Shown here in pieces: positions 27,301 through 42,300 of a DNA stretch of 64,000 nt. Positions within the stretch are counted from its first letter, which is position 1; every line of letters begins with the position of its first letter. The notes beneath the pieces are model-generated. The model was not told the origin of the DNA. It did no database searches and saw nothing but the letters and a program-made list of their open reading frames with translations. Source of the stretch: Amoebophrya sp. A120 (lineage: Eukaryota; Sar; Dinophyceae; Syndiniales; Amoebophryaceae); assembly GCA_905178155.1 (NCBI GenBank), contig CAJINV010000015.1:271309-335308 (forward strand). The letters run 5' to 3'. The translations under genes and the position numbers were made by a program.

Positions 27301-30300
27301 AGTAATTGCAGTTATGCATGACAAATATCTTTCCTATAGGTAAAACAGCATATACAAATTTCATTTGTAGTGCTGAGCTAATTTGTATATATGCAATTTA
27401 TACTAGAACGATGCTCTTGCATTTCATATCCCGCTTGCTTCTAGCCGCCGCGTTCTCCCGGGCGATTTGGGCCTCCTGCTGTCCCGGATTTGGTGTCGCA
27501 CTACCAGTCGCCGCAGCTTCTCCACCGGCACCGGAAGTAGATTGTGAGGACTGCCCGGGCGGTGATGCGACCGCCGGCGCACCACCCGTCTGAAGCTGCT
27601 CTCCTCCTACTTCCATGTCCGTATCATCCCATAGAAGTTCGTCAGCAAGTGTGGACTCGCGCACGATCCCTGCCGACCGCGCGTACGTTTTCTGTAACGC
27701 CTGCGTGCGGTCGGTGTTTTTGGCGATTGCGTTGCTTTGGACAACCGCACCGGTTTTCAACTGTTGATTCTCCAGGCGCAGCTCCGCCAGGTCAACTTTG
27801 TGGCTTTGCACGAGCTTCTCGCCACGCTTCGATTCCAACTCCCGGTCCCACTGCATCGCCTTGTTCGAAATCAGTTTCAACTCCGCAGCCTCGAAGGTGC
27901 GGTGGTCCGGGCCTCCGGTGAGCGACTCGTCCGCCAGGGCCTCGCTCGGGTCGTCCTCCCCCGTGGTCAGCGTGTCCCGGCTGTATTCCATGAACACCGG
28001 TTTCGGCGAGTAGTTGGCGGGCCGCCCCGTGACAATGTATTTGAGAACCTCCAAAGTCTCGAAGTCGAAGGCGAAATGCTCAAATTGTTGCTCCAGCACG
28101 TTCTCGCCCAGGTCGAGCTGCGGGCTCTTCTTGGTGAACACGTTGTCTTCCGAGCTGGTTCCGGGCTTCAGGTCCAGCTGTAAATTCGGCACTAAATTGT
28201 CCGCGCGGATGGCGCCGTTGTGATCCAGGATCCCGGTTTTTTGACGGGCCATTTCCTTCGCCTTCGCGTCCTTATTTCCGTCGAGGCCCCGATCCGCCGT
28301 GGGGTACATCAGGTGGAATCCCTGCCGGTAGAGTCCGGAATGTTTCCCATCGATCACCCGCACCGGGGGCGCAACCTTCGGGTTGCTGGGGTCGCTCCAG
28401 ACGGGCACGTCCTTGTGGACTGCGTCCGTCACGTAGTCCGCAATCGTTTTCACGTCGGCTTGCTGGTCCACCGTCGCTTGGAACAGGGCCTCCAGCTGTT
28501 TCTGATTCGCCTCGTTGGTCTATCATGCGTAAAAACAGCCACACCCCAGACCAGAGTTGTAGTGCAAATCTGCATGCTGAAAATTTTTCTCATGCGGAGA
28601 CCCATGAGAAGCAGTTTCCATTGGCGTTGTGCGATCTCTGATGCTCGCATACGCATGGCATGCTAGATCTGTGATGCTGACTCACTAGCTAAACGCGACT
28701 GGTACATTGCGAGCCAAAATTTGTCATGCGCAACAGCCAAAGCAGGCTGATTTGTGTAGCAGATTCGCCACCTTGACTCTGGTGTGGGGACGTTTTTGCT
28801 CACCATATGGTCATGCCCCCACCGTTGTCGGTATCGCTGTAGTCCGGGTTGTTGTTGATGAAGCTCGCGGTGCCCTTCCCGGACAGGTAGCCCTTCGTTT
28901 GGTCCAAGGTAGAACTGTCGACAGAAAGCATCTGGGGATCCAGGTCCGATTGCGACCCAGCCGGCGCCATTCCTGGTTGAGAGGAGCCGAAGGACGGAAT
29001 CCCGGTTGTTCCCTGGGAGTGCGCCGAGGTGATCGACGTGAGCCGATCTAACGTTGGGGCAGACAGGACGCCTCCAGCGGAGGTGTCTTTCGTGTTGCCA
29101 GTGGTGACCTTGACACCTAGCGCCAAATGGTCGTACATTTCCAGCCAATTGCGCATCCGTCCGCGCCCGAACTCGTCGAAATACTTCTCTTCCTGCATCA
29201 CAGTCGTCAACCGATCGCAGTTGTACGGAAACAGGTCTTTGTCCCTGTCGGTTCGCTTGTCATTTTGCTTCTTGATGCTCTCGTTTTGTTTATCCTTATC
29301 ATCCTTCTCCGGTGCACGACAATCCCGCACGCTCGTGTCCGCGTGGAAGTGTCGATTGCGCCGCGCGTTGTAGAACTGGCCGGACTGGGAAAAGAGCAAC
29401 TCCACCAGCTTGCGCTTCAACGGCCGGGGCAGGTTCATGCGGTTTTCCCGCGTGCGGTCCTCCAGCTTCACATTCTTCTTGTGCTTCGGGATGGCCAGCG
29501 ACCGCGAGTGCCGGTCCAGCCGGACGCTGACCTGGTCCACGGTCAGCTGCTGCACACGGTAGGTCTCATCCCCCTCCTTCTTCCGCGACCAACCGAGTCG
29601 CTGCCAGTAGCTGCCCTTCATGCCCGACGCGTTTTCCAGCATTTTCTTCGACGTGTGGTCCGTGAGCAGGTGGTCGTAGACCTTGTGCAAATCCGTCAGG
29701 AACCGCTTCCTTTCGAACGCCTTCGCCCAGGAAATGCGCTCTTTCGTTACCGCATACTCCTGGACCCACCGGTTTTCCGTGTGCGCGCTCGGGATCCCGG
29801 CGGTTTGCAGCGCCTTGACCAGCTCGTCTTGCGTAGAAAGCCGCTCGAGGTACTTGAAATCCGACCAGGGTCGGAAGTACTCTTTGCTCTGAATGCCATA
29901 CTTCTTCATCTCGTCTTCGTTCTCGCTATCATCAAACTCGTCGGCGTTTTTCGCCTCCGCGCCGAAGGCCTCGGGGTCCTGCTCCAATTGCACTTCCAGC
30001 GATTTTATCCTATGCAAAAGTATCGCACTCGTACTAATTGCAAATATGCATGACAAATCTTCTTCCTAAGGTAAAACAGCATTTACAAATTCTACTTCTC
30101 TTCTTGCCAAAATTTGTAATGCAATTTATACTAGAAGTACGATACTTTTGCAATGCATAGATTTCCCGACCGCCATGGTGCTGGATTGCATCGCCTGGTT
30201 CAATATGGACTGCAAAAGTGTGTGGGTCTGGAAGAGTGCAGGATTTTGTCATGCATACTTTGCATGCCCCATGAGGTCTGTGATGCATGCCCTAGCATCA

Positions 30301-33300
30301 GAGATTTTGCGAGGGCTTTCTGATGCTCATACCGCATGAGAAAGGCCCTCTCCGTCTCCGCGTAGCACAAATTACACTTCTACTTTTGCTGTTCATGCAA
30401 TACAGATTTCATGTAGAGTCCAAAGGTAGCATCACAAGTTGCATCCTTCCAGACCCAGACATTTTTGCATTTGATATTCAAATCGAGCGAGGAGTCGGTT
30501 TCGGTTTGTTCCATCTGCTGGTCCAGTTCCATCTCCATATTCAGGGATTGTTCCTGCTCCTGTATGGAGAGAAAAAAGTTTGTCACAGTCACTAACTTGG
30601 GGGTTTTGCATGACAAATCTTTTAGCATCATAGCTTTTCCTTGTATTGCAGAAACACTAAAGGGAAATCCCGTATGCTGTTTGGCTGTGATGCATGTTTA
30701 CGCATGAGAGGCATTCTTTGTATTGCAAAAATGCCCATGAGTGATCGTGACGATCTTTTTTCTTTTGATATCCTGTTCCTGTTCCATCTCCTGCTCGTAT
30801 TCCAGGGACATCTGTACGTTCGCGGCCGCTATCAAATGCAAATATGTCTGGGTCCTCTGGGAACTTGTGATGCTAAAATGTAGATGATGGAAACAGTTCC
30901 GAATGCAACCTAGCATGACAACTTTCCGGAACGCGGCTTTCTCATAGGCAATCCGCATGAGAAACGGCGTGGCTGCATGTCCAAAAGAGGCTGCGACTTT
31001 TGTTGGTTTTATGCAATACAGATCTTCTAGGTATGGACAACTAGCATTACAAGTTCGAACCTTCCAGACGTATTTGCAATCCATAGCCGCGGAGCCGAAC
31101 CCAGGGTCGTCCGCGTTTTCCATTTCGGAAAATCTCTGACTCGAGGAAATCTTAAAGGGGTTGTAGATATGGTCATCGTCGTCTTGATTTTTGTTCTCGT
31201 AGAAGCTCAAATCTTCATCCTCTTCCAAATCATCGATTGCCGGTGCGTCGGAATCCGGTTCCCGTGTCGATTCCGACGAACTGCCCGTGAACCCAGAAAT
31301 GGCGGCATCGTAAGGAAAAATGCCCCCTCCCCATATTGAAAGCGTATCCGTCTGAAAATTTGTGATGCGCATTTGTTACCTCAAATCCTGTCTGTTTTGC
31401 AAGAAGGCAAGTCCAGATAGCGCCCCGCATTTTGCAGGCGGTTTGTGATGCTGTTGGGCTTAGAGCATACACGTTTGCCATGCTAGGCGCGTACGTCAAA
31501 ACCTCGCGACTGAGGCTTGGCAAATGCCTGCAGTCCTCTACTGCAAGACAAATCTGATTTGTGTACGGAAATCCAGCATCAGAAACTTCGTTTCGATATG
31601 GGGAGGGGGGATTTTTCCCTTTGATAAGCGGATCCAGAATCCCACTCAGCTTCTTCGTCGGAATTAGCGCTAGCGCCGGAACCCAGATTCAGCAAAGACC
31701 CGCCGAGGGAAGCGGACGCAGCAGATTTCGGGCGGTTGGAAACCATAATTGTGTCCATTACGGCCGGTATCTTTTTCACAACATGTTCAGAAAAGGAACT
31801 GCTGTACGAATGGAGCTGTTTTTTCAGAAACTCCCTCAACTCTTCCAGCGTATGCTCGTCGAAAGCCAAGGATCCACCCAGTCGCGGGTAGTTCGGAGAC
31901 GAAATGACCCCGCCCACGGCGAGGATTTTCGATTGATGCTGGGCGTAGAATAAGCTGTTCAGCACGTTCGGCAGTAAGAGCATCGAGTGCGAGGACATGT
32001 CCAAGTTTTGACTCATTATCACCCTCGGCTCAAAGACCGCGGATAGATCGGTGAAAGCGGACAATCTGGTGCCGAGGTAGGTTTGCGACGGAGCGAGGTA
32101 GTCCAGAAGCGTGCGGGGAGATGAGCTCGTACCGGCACGAGATCTACTACTTCGTTGGAGCAGGAGGTCGCCAGAATTGGGCGACACAGGTTCTTCACCC
32201 TCTTGATCCACTGGCATATTATCGTCTGTGGTTCCAGATCCAGATGCGGCCGCTTCAGAGATCGAAGCCGGCTTTGTCAGCGGGAACAGCCCAGTACCGT
32301 CGTAGTATCGGCTCTCGGAAGTCTCATCAATGATCGCAGCAGCGGCATCGATGTTTTCCTGCTCCTCATCTTCACGAGGACCGGTGTTGTAGTAGAAACG
32401 ACCGTTTTGAAGATGATCCAAAGAACCGCCTGTACTACTGCCTCCTAGGTTCATCTCATCCTGCTCGGAGGTTCTCGGCGGCGCAAGCAACGCTGCTTGC
32501 GCTGGTTGGGGGGACACGGCGAGAAACGCGACCCACCAATCACGAACAGCAGTCTTTTGCTGATAGTTACCAGCACAAGCGTCGCTCTGATAGTAGAATT
32601 CGTTGTCGTTGAAAAAGTTCCAGAACGGCAGCAGGTCACGCAACAGGTGTCGCACCCGAAATTCCCCCTCTCGATGCTTCGCGAGAAACTCCGGCAGCAT
32701 GGACGCGGTTAGGAATCGCTCCTTTTTCTGCTCTTCGATCGCAAGCTGCTCCGCAGAATTGCTACTCTTCCGCTTCTGCTGCTCCGAGCCTTCTTCCGCT
32801 TGCTGGTCTACTTGATCTTGATCTTCATTTTCCATAACGTCGACTTTCAAAAACACATACTCCCGATCCAATGGTGGATCCAGCGGTGATTTCGCCGTGA
32901 GCACGGTTTTCAGCTGCACACTGTTCTTCACAACCTGCTCTAGCTGTTCGAAAATCGAGAACAGAGGATCTTTCATCCGCGCGGCTTTCTCTGCGCCATC
33001 GGTTCCTGGTTCTGCCGGTTTGATCATCGTGCGCTCCGCAAACCCAGTCGCAAAAACGGATTTCAAAGTGGAGAACGGATTCGCACGAGAAGTAGCTCCG
33101 GCTGTCTCTTCGTCCACTTGCATCTTTTGCTCTTCTGCTTCTGCTTCAGAAGCCCCTCCCGCGGGAGTGGTAATTGTATTCAAACTCATGCTGCTATCCA
33201 TGACAAACTGCGACAAGTGCAACCCCATCTCGACCACCGCAAACGACGTGGCCCAGGTGTGGTTTTCTGTTGCAGATTCCCCAACCGCGTAGGTGTTGAA

Positions 33301-36300
33301 GATCTTCAAACCCTTCCTAGCCAGCGCCTTACGATTTCGGTTCGTGAAGAACAAATCGATGTCGTTGCCCTTTTGCTTCGAGGCGAAGTTCTGCTCCTGC
33401 GAAGAGGAGCCGGAATTGTACATGGCATTATTTTTCACCAAGGTAAAAAATTCCTCAACCAAGCTCCCGCGGTTCACTCTCTCTTGAGGAGAGACCACAA
33501 GACCTGTCGTGCCAGGTTCTTGCGACGTGACTTCTCCACCACTATCGCTGCTCTCCTGATCCAATTGTAGCAATTGCGCCCACCGCCGGTTTCTTCGCAC
33601 CATCAAAATGTCCGCGATTTTGCTTGCCCGATCCTCGGCCGCGAGCGCCAGGATGGAATTCTGCATAGAATCCAAAATCATCGTCTTCCGCTTGTACGCG
33701 CCTTTTGTGAAATCATCTTTGAAAAACGGGAGAATGTCCTCATCGTCAAACCGCCAATAGTCGTCGTCTTCTTGTTCGGTCTGTCCCTCTTCGGACGTGG
33801 TGACAGTTTCATCTTTTTTGTCGAGTTGCGTCAAGGCGAAAAATTTCGACCTTTTCACTTTTTTTGCAGAAGGAGAACCACTAGCGCCGGAGGTCCGCGT
33901 GGTTGTTCCGACAGTGAACCTGTCATCAACTTGACCTTGTGGTTCCTGTCGTGCGGTTGTTTGCTGTTGTATCGTAAGTAAAAATCCCCCCTCCCCATAT
34001 CGAGACGAAGTTTCTGATGCTGGATTTCCGTACACAAATGCCCGCTGTCTTACAGTAAAGCATCGCAGCCAGATCCTCAGCCTAAGTAGGGGCGTTTGGG
34101 TCTAGTTGTTTAGCATTGCAAACAGCTCTCCCCTAGGCCCAACAGCATGCCAAACCGTTTCCATAATGGCGCGGAAGCCTCTGTACTTATCTCCTTGCAA
34201 GACAAACGTGATTTGTGGTCCGAAATCAGCAACACAGATTTTCGGAATCATACCGTTTCGATATGGAGGGTAGGGGAGAATTGTCCTTTTGATATGTTGG
34301 CCCTCCTCTTCATCCGAACTACTCACCGCGTAGTTTCTCGGCGAGTCTAACACCGGAACTTCTGTTGCAGATGAACCTGATCCACTTGCTCCGGTGACTT
34401 GTTTATCGTGCAGTTTCTGCAGCCCTTCCAATTCTCGGTCCAGCCCCTGCTGCGCGTTTAACAAGTCCGTTTGGAAATCTTCTTGCAGCATCTCCGACAA
34501 ACTCTTCCTATCCGTCGAATACAACCGCATAAAGGAATCCACCGACTTCTGCACCTTCTGGTAGAACGCTTGCGACGTCGCGTCATCGTCTTTCGTGTTG
34601 AATTTTTTCAACTTTTTCTTCAAGTTTTCGAGAATGTCGTTCACCGTCGTCTGCCGTTCCTGCACCTGTGCCCGCTTGTGTTCGGAGATATGTAGTCTCC
34701 AGCTTTTGTCACTATTTGATTCCGCGGGGTCGTAATCGTAGCCAAACTGTGGCTTGGCATTGTTCCACGTCGGGAGCTATCAACTGTAAAAATGTCTGGG
34801 TCTGGAAGCTTGTGATGCAAATCTACGAATTGTGGGCGCACTATAATACACAGCCCAGCATGACAAGTTTTTGCGCTGCTGTGTCTTTCGTTTTTCGCGT
34901 GACAAACAGCGTCTTTGCATGACAGGTAAGAGGCCCTTTTCCTGCTCATGCATCACAGATTTAAGACTCATGCCAGACAAGCATGACAAATCTGCATTCT
35001 TCCAGACCCAGACATATTTGCATTCGATAGGAGCCAATCTTGAATCGATTCTTTGAATCCGTAAGCTACGGAGTTGCCTTATGCATTGCAAAAGTATCGC
35101 ACTCGTATAAATGCATCACAAATTTCCTCAGCATGAGAAATAAAATTTGTAATGCGGATTGACCTTAAGAAAAGGATTTCTAATGCATGATTGCAATACG
35201 AGTACGTTACTTTTGCAATCCATATAGCTTGGTGTTCCGGATTATCCGCGTTCATCTGATGCTCCCTGCTGGCGGCGGACTCCAAAAGTTTCGCGAGTTT
35301 CTGCTGAAAGAGATCGGATTTGATCAAGGTCTCCTTCATCTTTTGAATCTCCTCTTTTTCCTCAAAATACTGATCAGCGAGGGTTTCAAACGTCGACAGC
35401 CACTGCTGCTTTGCCTTCGGAGACGTCGGCGAGCGGGCAAAAACTTCCGCATATTCGTGGTAAAGCTGCTCGTTGGACCGGTTGCTCACAAAGGAGCCCA
35501 TAATTGACTGCTGTTGCTGGTGGTCTTGCTGTGAAGATCGCTGCGGCGATGCTTTACTTTCCTTGGCCTTCTGCTGTTCCTGTGCGGAAGTGAAATAGCC
35601 GAAAATATCCAAAGGCGTGGTGATGGAGTGCAGCTCCGTCTGCATCACGAACAAGGATCGCTCGTCTTCCTGCGTGTGGATAGATTTCAAGGTGGCGCTG
35701 CGCTGAGGATCTTCTTGTCCAGATCCCTTGTTCACTAAATTCAGAACCGCCTCATTCTCCTCTTTCAGCAATTTCGTTGTGATTTCCGTCTGCCACCGCG
35801 CGTAAGCCTCGTCGACGAATTTGCCGCTGTGCAGATCTGGTTCGGCCTCCTCAAAATCGGTGTACACGAGCGGGTAGTGCTTGTCGCGGTGGGTGTTTGT
35901 CTCCACATCGGCTTTGAGCTTTTGCCACTGCTCCTGCTGGAGCTTCTTCCCCTGGTCGTTGACTTTCTGGTGGAAATAGACGTGGAGTAGCTGCGTGATC
36001 GCTTGCTGGAGGGTATTACAATGAAAAATGCCCCCTCCCCATATCAAAGCGGAAATCTGTGATGCAGATTTGTGGTCACAAATCAGCTTTGTGATGCTAG
36101 GAGGCAAAAGATGCGGACTGTAGTGCTGTCTAGTAGGGAAAGCCTTGCAGCTCCAGGATGACAGGAGGCAACTGAAAATGGAAAACAGCATGACAGATTG
36201 CCTGCAATTTAGGCCGCAGCTTCGTCTCTTGGCCTTCTAGCAATACAAGTTGGTTTGTGTACTCAAATACAGCATCACAAATTCACGCATCTTTCGTTTC

Positions 36301-39300
36301 CGATATGGGGTGGGGGCTTTTTTCACTTTGATACAGGGTCAACGCTTGATCGTCGTGGTCCCCGTTCGAATGATGCCCTGCCGCCATGTCGCGTGGTGGT
36401 CTTTTGCCGTTCGCGCTATTATAGTGCAAAGAACTCGTCCGGGGTAAGTCGTAGTGCTCCGCAACATAAGCCTTGATCGTGATCCGCTTGGCCCCAAATC
36501 GGTACAGAGACCGGGACTTGTCTTTCTGTATTTGTTTCCATATTTTCTGGTCCTCGTTGTCGTTTCTTGTTGTAGAAGTCCCACCTCCTGCCTTGGCGAT
36601 CAGCTCCAGTTCCTTCTTCCTCTCAATGAACCGTTCCAACCGCTTCGCCAACCACTTCGTGCGCATCAGCACTTCCCCCGCAAGGGGGGTTGTGGACTGT
36701 TGTTGACGCAATGAGGACGGTCTTGAAGAGGGAGATGCTTGTTCCTCGCGACCCTCATCCACGCCGAAGGCCTCTTGGTACGCCTTGCGCAGGGCTTCCA
36801 GTCGGTCCCGGTACCGCTCCATTTCTTGCAAGGAAAGAACTTCGGAATTTCTGTTCTTGGCGTTTTCGTATGGATTGCAAAAATGTGTGGGTAGGGAAAC
36901 TTGTGATGCAAAAAAGGGAATAGTGAACTCACTATGATTCGCTGCCAAGCATCAGTTTTTTTCATGGTTCTGAGTTGCGTATTCCGCATGACAAACTGCT
37001 TTTTGCATGACAGGGAGGAGGAGCTCTTCGCGGCCATGCAACACAGAGTTCAGAGTCATGCCAGACTAGCATGACAAATCTCGCAATCTCCTAGACCCAG
37101 ACATTTTTGCAGTTGATATTTCGCGCTCGAAATTCAGCATCATGGCCGGATTCAGCATGCGGTTCAGATTATGCACTGCAAAAGTATCGCACTCGTATAA
37201 ATGCATTACAAATTTCCTCAGAATGAGAAATGAAATTTGTGATGCGGATTTGACTTAACAAAAAGATTTGTAATGCATGATTGCATTACGAATACGATAC
37301 TTTTGCACAGGATACAGATCCAGCAAATCGGCCAAGTTGTCTAACCTTGTTAAATATTCCTTCACGGGCGGCAGCACCCCACTCGCCACAGCTTGCGCCA
37401 TCGCGTTCTGTTGCCGGCTCCGAGGACTTGCTCTAGGGCTTGTCACTCCATTCTCCTCAAGAACGCGCTGGTGTTCTTGATCCGCAGCGTCATCGGAGGC
37501 ACCACCAGCAGTACTACTTCCTCCATAATTGTCATTGTCAAAGGCCAGCATTTCTGCTTCGCGCAAGATCCTTTCCGGGGTTCGCTTTTGCAGGTGAAAG
37601 TTTTCCTTGTAGTTTTCCGGATACTCGTTTGCCATCGGGTCGATGTCTTCTCGTTCGGAAAGGAAAATCAAATTCCGCTCGTACTTGTAATCGTCGTGCG
37701 AAATGCGCAACTGAGTCGGATCCTGACCACGAAGCGACCGCCGGGAGGACGTTTCTCGAAACAATCGAGGCTGGGAAGTAGCACCACTACCGCCCTGCTC
37801 GTCTGCGGTGGATCCCGCTTGTGGTCCACCTTGATGTAGTTGCCATTTCTCTTCCAGTTTCACCTGCGTTGTGCGCATGTGTTGCAGCATTTTCTCATAA
37901 TCGTTCTTCACTTGGTCATAGTCGTCCCTTAACGGTAATTGATGCACGGCAAGGAGGTTCTCGTCGTTCTCATCCCCGAGGTTATCTTTCGTTACTTCCA
38001 GCCCGAGTAGCGACCAGGAGTCAATCTTTTCTGTTTTGTACGCACCAGGATACTGGTCGTGGTTTTTCCGATGCATGATAGGAATCAGGTACAATTCCGT
38101 AGCATGTTGCTTCATTTTCAACATCTGGGGGGCAGCACTACTACCACCTGATAGTACAGGTTCGCTGTGCAGCTGTTGTTCCTGCTGACCAAGAACGGCA
38201 GCTCCTGCTGCCCCTTCCTGTGCATTCGCGTTCAGAATCTCGTTGGCTAGACTCTCCATCAACGGCGACAGAGAATCCTTCGAGGCACTGTGGGTCCGTT
38301 GCCTGTTATCAAATGCAAAAATGTCTGGGTCTGGAAAGTTGTGATGCAAGAAGTGGATGATAGCCGGACTGCAATACGCAGCCCAGCATGACAAATTTTT
38401 GAGCTGCTATGTGTTGCGTATTCCGCATGAGAAACTGCGTTTTTGCATGACAGATAGGCGAGGCTTTTCGTGCCCATGCATCACAGATTCTAGAGTCATA
38501 TGACATGCATGACAAATGTAAGAATCTCCCAGACCCAGACATTTTTGCATTTGATACCTGTGGTTCTTGTGCGAGTCGGCATAAACGACAGGACTCATCT
38601 ATGACGCTCTCAAGCGTTACACTCTCAACTGTTACATGGATTTGCAATGCAAGAACAGCAACAGTGAAAGTGGCAAGATTGCAGCTTGTGCATTACAAAT
38701 TTGGGACGGATTATCATGCTGTTTATTAGCCCTTAGAAAATTTGGCATGCTGAGCATCTTGATCAAGTGGAGGCTGATGACAATTTTGCACGACAAATCC
38801 GTGTAACAGTTGAGAATGTAACATTTGAGAGCGCCATATCATCCACTTTGTGATACGGGGGAGGATATTAGTATTGCTGCTGCTTCCTGCCCCTGCGGCA
38901 GCATCTCCTGTCGCTGCACTTGCTCCAGGATCCGCAAGCAATTTGTTCTCCACCATCAGCTTTTCAATCTGTTCATTGATCTCCATTTTCGCTTTAGAGA
39001 GCTCCTTTTTCGATTCCTCAAGTGCCTTTTGGACAACGGGCGAGGTGTGGTGGAGCTCAGCTTTCTTCCCGGTAAACGTTTCGGAAAACATTGCGAACAA
39101 ATTATCCAATTCCCGCATTTCATCTTCATCGTCGTCATCGTCTTCGGATTCGGAATTATTGGCCGCTTGAGATGAACCATTGTTCTCGCCTCCGTCCTGT
39201 TGACCATGTTTAGGCGAGGGGTCAGTGTTTTCGCCACTGTGGCTCCCGCCGTCCATGGCATCGTCGCCATTGGTACCTTCCGAACCACTTTTCATCATAT

Positions 39301-42300
39301 CGGGTTTGTAGATTTTTGCGGCAAGTTTCAGGAGATTTTTCTTCCAGGATTCGCGCTCCAAATTCGCAGTGACATCGTGCAACACGAACTTGTTGAAGAA
39401 CACCTCATTGAAATCGTGCGGACGCATCTTCAGTTGGAGTTGCTCCATTTTACTGTTTCTGCCATGATAGCTGTTATACCTGGCTGAAGAGGTTGTAGTA
39501 CTTCCCGCTAGGTAGTCGAACGATGCCTCCGACGAAGCAGCGCTGTTGTCGTCGTTACCAGAAGATTTATCATCTTCCGGCAACAACTTCAGCATCTTCG
39601 TTTGCGCTTTGATGAAGTCCGAGTCGCGCTGCATCATCGTTTTTGCAGAAACAACTGCACCACCTCCAGACGCGGCAGTTCCCGCAGCTCCTTGCTGCAC
39701 GTAGTTCACCGCCCGTTCGAGCAAAAACGTCAAAGACTGGACCAACTCAGAGCGTAGAATGGAGTGCTGGCGTCCGAGTAGCAGCAAGTCCGCCTGAATG
39801 TTCTTCGTCTTCAGTTGTTTCTCGGTTAGTTTCGCGCCGTTCTGCTCGGTGGTCGAAGCCATTTGGATGTTCTGGGTGGGCTCGTCAAAATTCTGGCCGT
39901 CCATCATGCTGTCGAGCTGCAACTCAGCATTCAATTCCTGCTCATCGAGGATAGATTCGAAATCACCACCGTCAGAGTCTTGGTCTGATTCCTCGAAGTT
40001 GTCACCTTGGTGGTCTGCTGTTGGGTAGTAGCCGGAGCCATCACCTGGTTGCGCGGTTTGGCCTTGGTTCATATCTGCTTCAGGAGCCCCCGTTACAACT
40101 TGTTGCACTTGATCCCCGGGACCAGCACCAGTGGTTGCCGCTACAGCTGCACCGTCAGCAGCGGCTTCCGACGCAGCATCGTCACTGTCTTCCATTTCAA
40201 CATCTTCTGGCTCAGCTGCGGGAGGGGCAGGAGGTTCTTCCAAAACAATTTCGCCTAACCCCGTTTCTAACGCTTTCAGTTCCGTCTTTTTCGTGGCCAA
40301 ATAGGCAGGGTTGCGATTCTCAACTGACTGCTTCACGCCCGTTGGTCTTGGTAGTATTCTAGCAGCCAGGTCAACATCTTCCGCCACCTCTGAAATGTCA
40401 AGCTGCTCCTTCCACGCCGTCTTTACGAAGTCCTGGATAACACTGGTCTCGGCACTGAAGAGTTTATCGACGAGTTTTTGCACCTTATACAGGGCCCACC
40501 AGAGTGCTTTCTCTGGTTTCGGCATCTCTTCGTAAGGTTTGTAGGTTTCGTCCTTCTCGTTCATGTAAGCTGGTATACCGCTTTCGTCCATGAGTTCACT
40601 GTCGTCCACCCAACCCCACCACTTCTTGTACGCTACAACCGCGGCTTTGACAGCCTCCAGGAGTTCCCCGCGCAACTGGGTAAGTTCCTCGAAACGTTGG
40701 ACAGCAGCCGCGTGTTCGGCAGCAGCAGCGGCAGCAGCAGCAGCGCGTTCAGCAGCAGCAGCAGCTTTAGCTGCTTTTGCAGCTTCTGCAGCCGCAACCT
40801 CTTCGGCAGAAGGACCAACTGTAGACGCCGCGTGGTCCTGCCCGTCTTTAGCAGGAGGACCTGCAACTACTTCATCGACCCTTTGCACAAATTTCATCGG
40901 ATTCTTTCTCTGTTCCACTTCTCTTTTTATCAGCACCTCCAAAAGTTCCATCTCGTGCCGCGGCACCCACGGAATGAACTCCGAATCGGGACCGTGGACT
41001 TTGGTTAACAGAAGCAGTAGATCCTGGATCGTCACACCGACAAAAGACGATGCTTCTGCATTTGCACTACCGGTACTAGACCCGCCTACTTGTCCTGCTC
41101 CTGCTGGTGCACCAGAAGTAGAACCACTACTAGCAAAGAACCCGGGATTCATGAAGAGCATGTTGTGCAAAATTTCCAACACCTTCCTCAATGTCCGCGC
41201 CAGAGCAGTCTGCACCCGCAGCGCGTCAAACCGCTTTCGTGCGGGTAAAGAGCTGATAAAGCCGGTGCACGGACTGCCGAATTCCCCGTAGAGTTGCAAG
41301 TTCGATTTGTACAAGTCGTTTAACTGTTGACTCGTCTGCTGCGCACTATCAAATGGGTTGTTCTTGTTTTGCGCATTATTATTCGTCCCCGTGTTCATCC
41401 CACGAATCTTTTCCAAGTCGTCTGCGTTACCGCACAAGCCGAGCCCAGCGAGCTCTTCATTCGAATCATTGAGGTCCATCATGGCCTGACCGAGATGCTC
41501 AAACTTTACCGCGTCATCTAACGGCAGCGGCATGTCCTGCACGACGGTCATTTGCTTCAGATTGTCGTAATAGACCGGGACAATGGCCGACCTCACCTCC
41601 TTTTTCAGCACCTTGTTCGCCTCCGCCTGCAGTTGCTTGGTCAGCTCGGATTCCGATCGCTGTTGCTGCGTTTGCTCGGCCCGCATCGATTCGGATTCCA
41701 AAAAGTCCAATTGGTCCTCAATTTTTGTCTTCCGCAATTGCTCCTGCATGGGGCTCAGATTTGCCGGGCGGAAGTTCATGTTGCTCTCACTCGCCGTAGC
41801 GGCGTCCGTGTTAGGAGCATCTGGATTTAGTCGACTCTGCTGATTTGATATGGTGGCGTCAACGACGCTTTTTTCAAGTATGCTGAAAATTTTGATATGC
41901 ATTTTTTTTCGCATGACGATTGGGGTTCCGAGCACTTGGGCGACACTCGAAGACATCGCGCCCCGTTCCCACAGGGCCTGTGTCTATCAGCTTGGAGGCT
42001 GGCCACGTCAAGCTCCTCCGGGACCCACTTCATGGAGGGCCCGCCGCGTGGCATTCGCTGTTGGCGAGGCGCCACGGCGTCCCGAAGTGCAGCAAGGGGC
42101 GCGCCCCTATGTGTTGGTAATGCGCATGCCCCGCCGCGCGGGCACACTTCGAGCAAATAGAGGCCTTGCACAGGTTGGGCAAACCTCGACGATGCCGCGC
42201 AACATTGGGCCGCGTTTTTGGTTTCCCATCGATTCGGCGCGCCCGCGTCCGTGGCGAAGCTTAGCTGGGTTTGCCGGGCCGGCCCCCCACGCAACCAGGA

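Noticed and set aside
33970-33990. GTAAGT near an introner end, resembling a canonical 5' splice site
   Set aside because: It is on the plus strand while the gene is on the minus strand, where it falls at the 3' end of the intron. Most other elements lack it.
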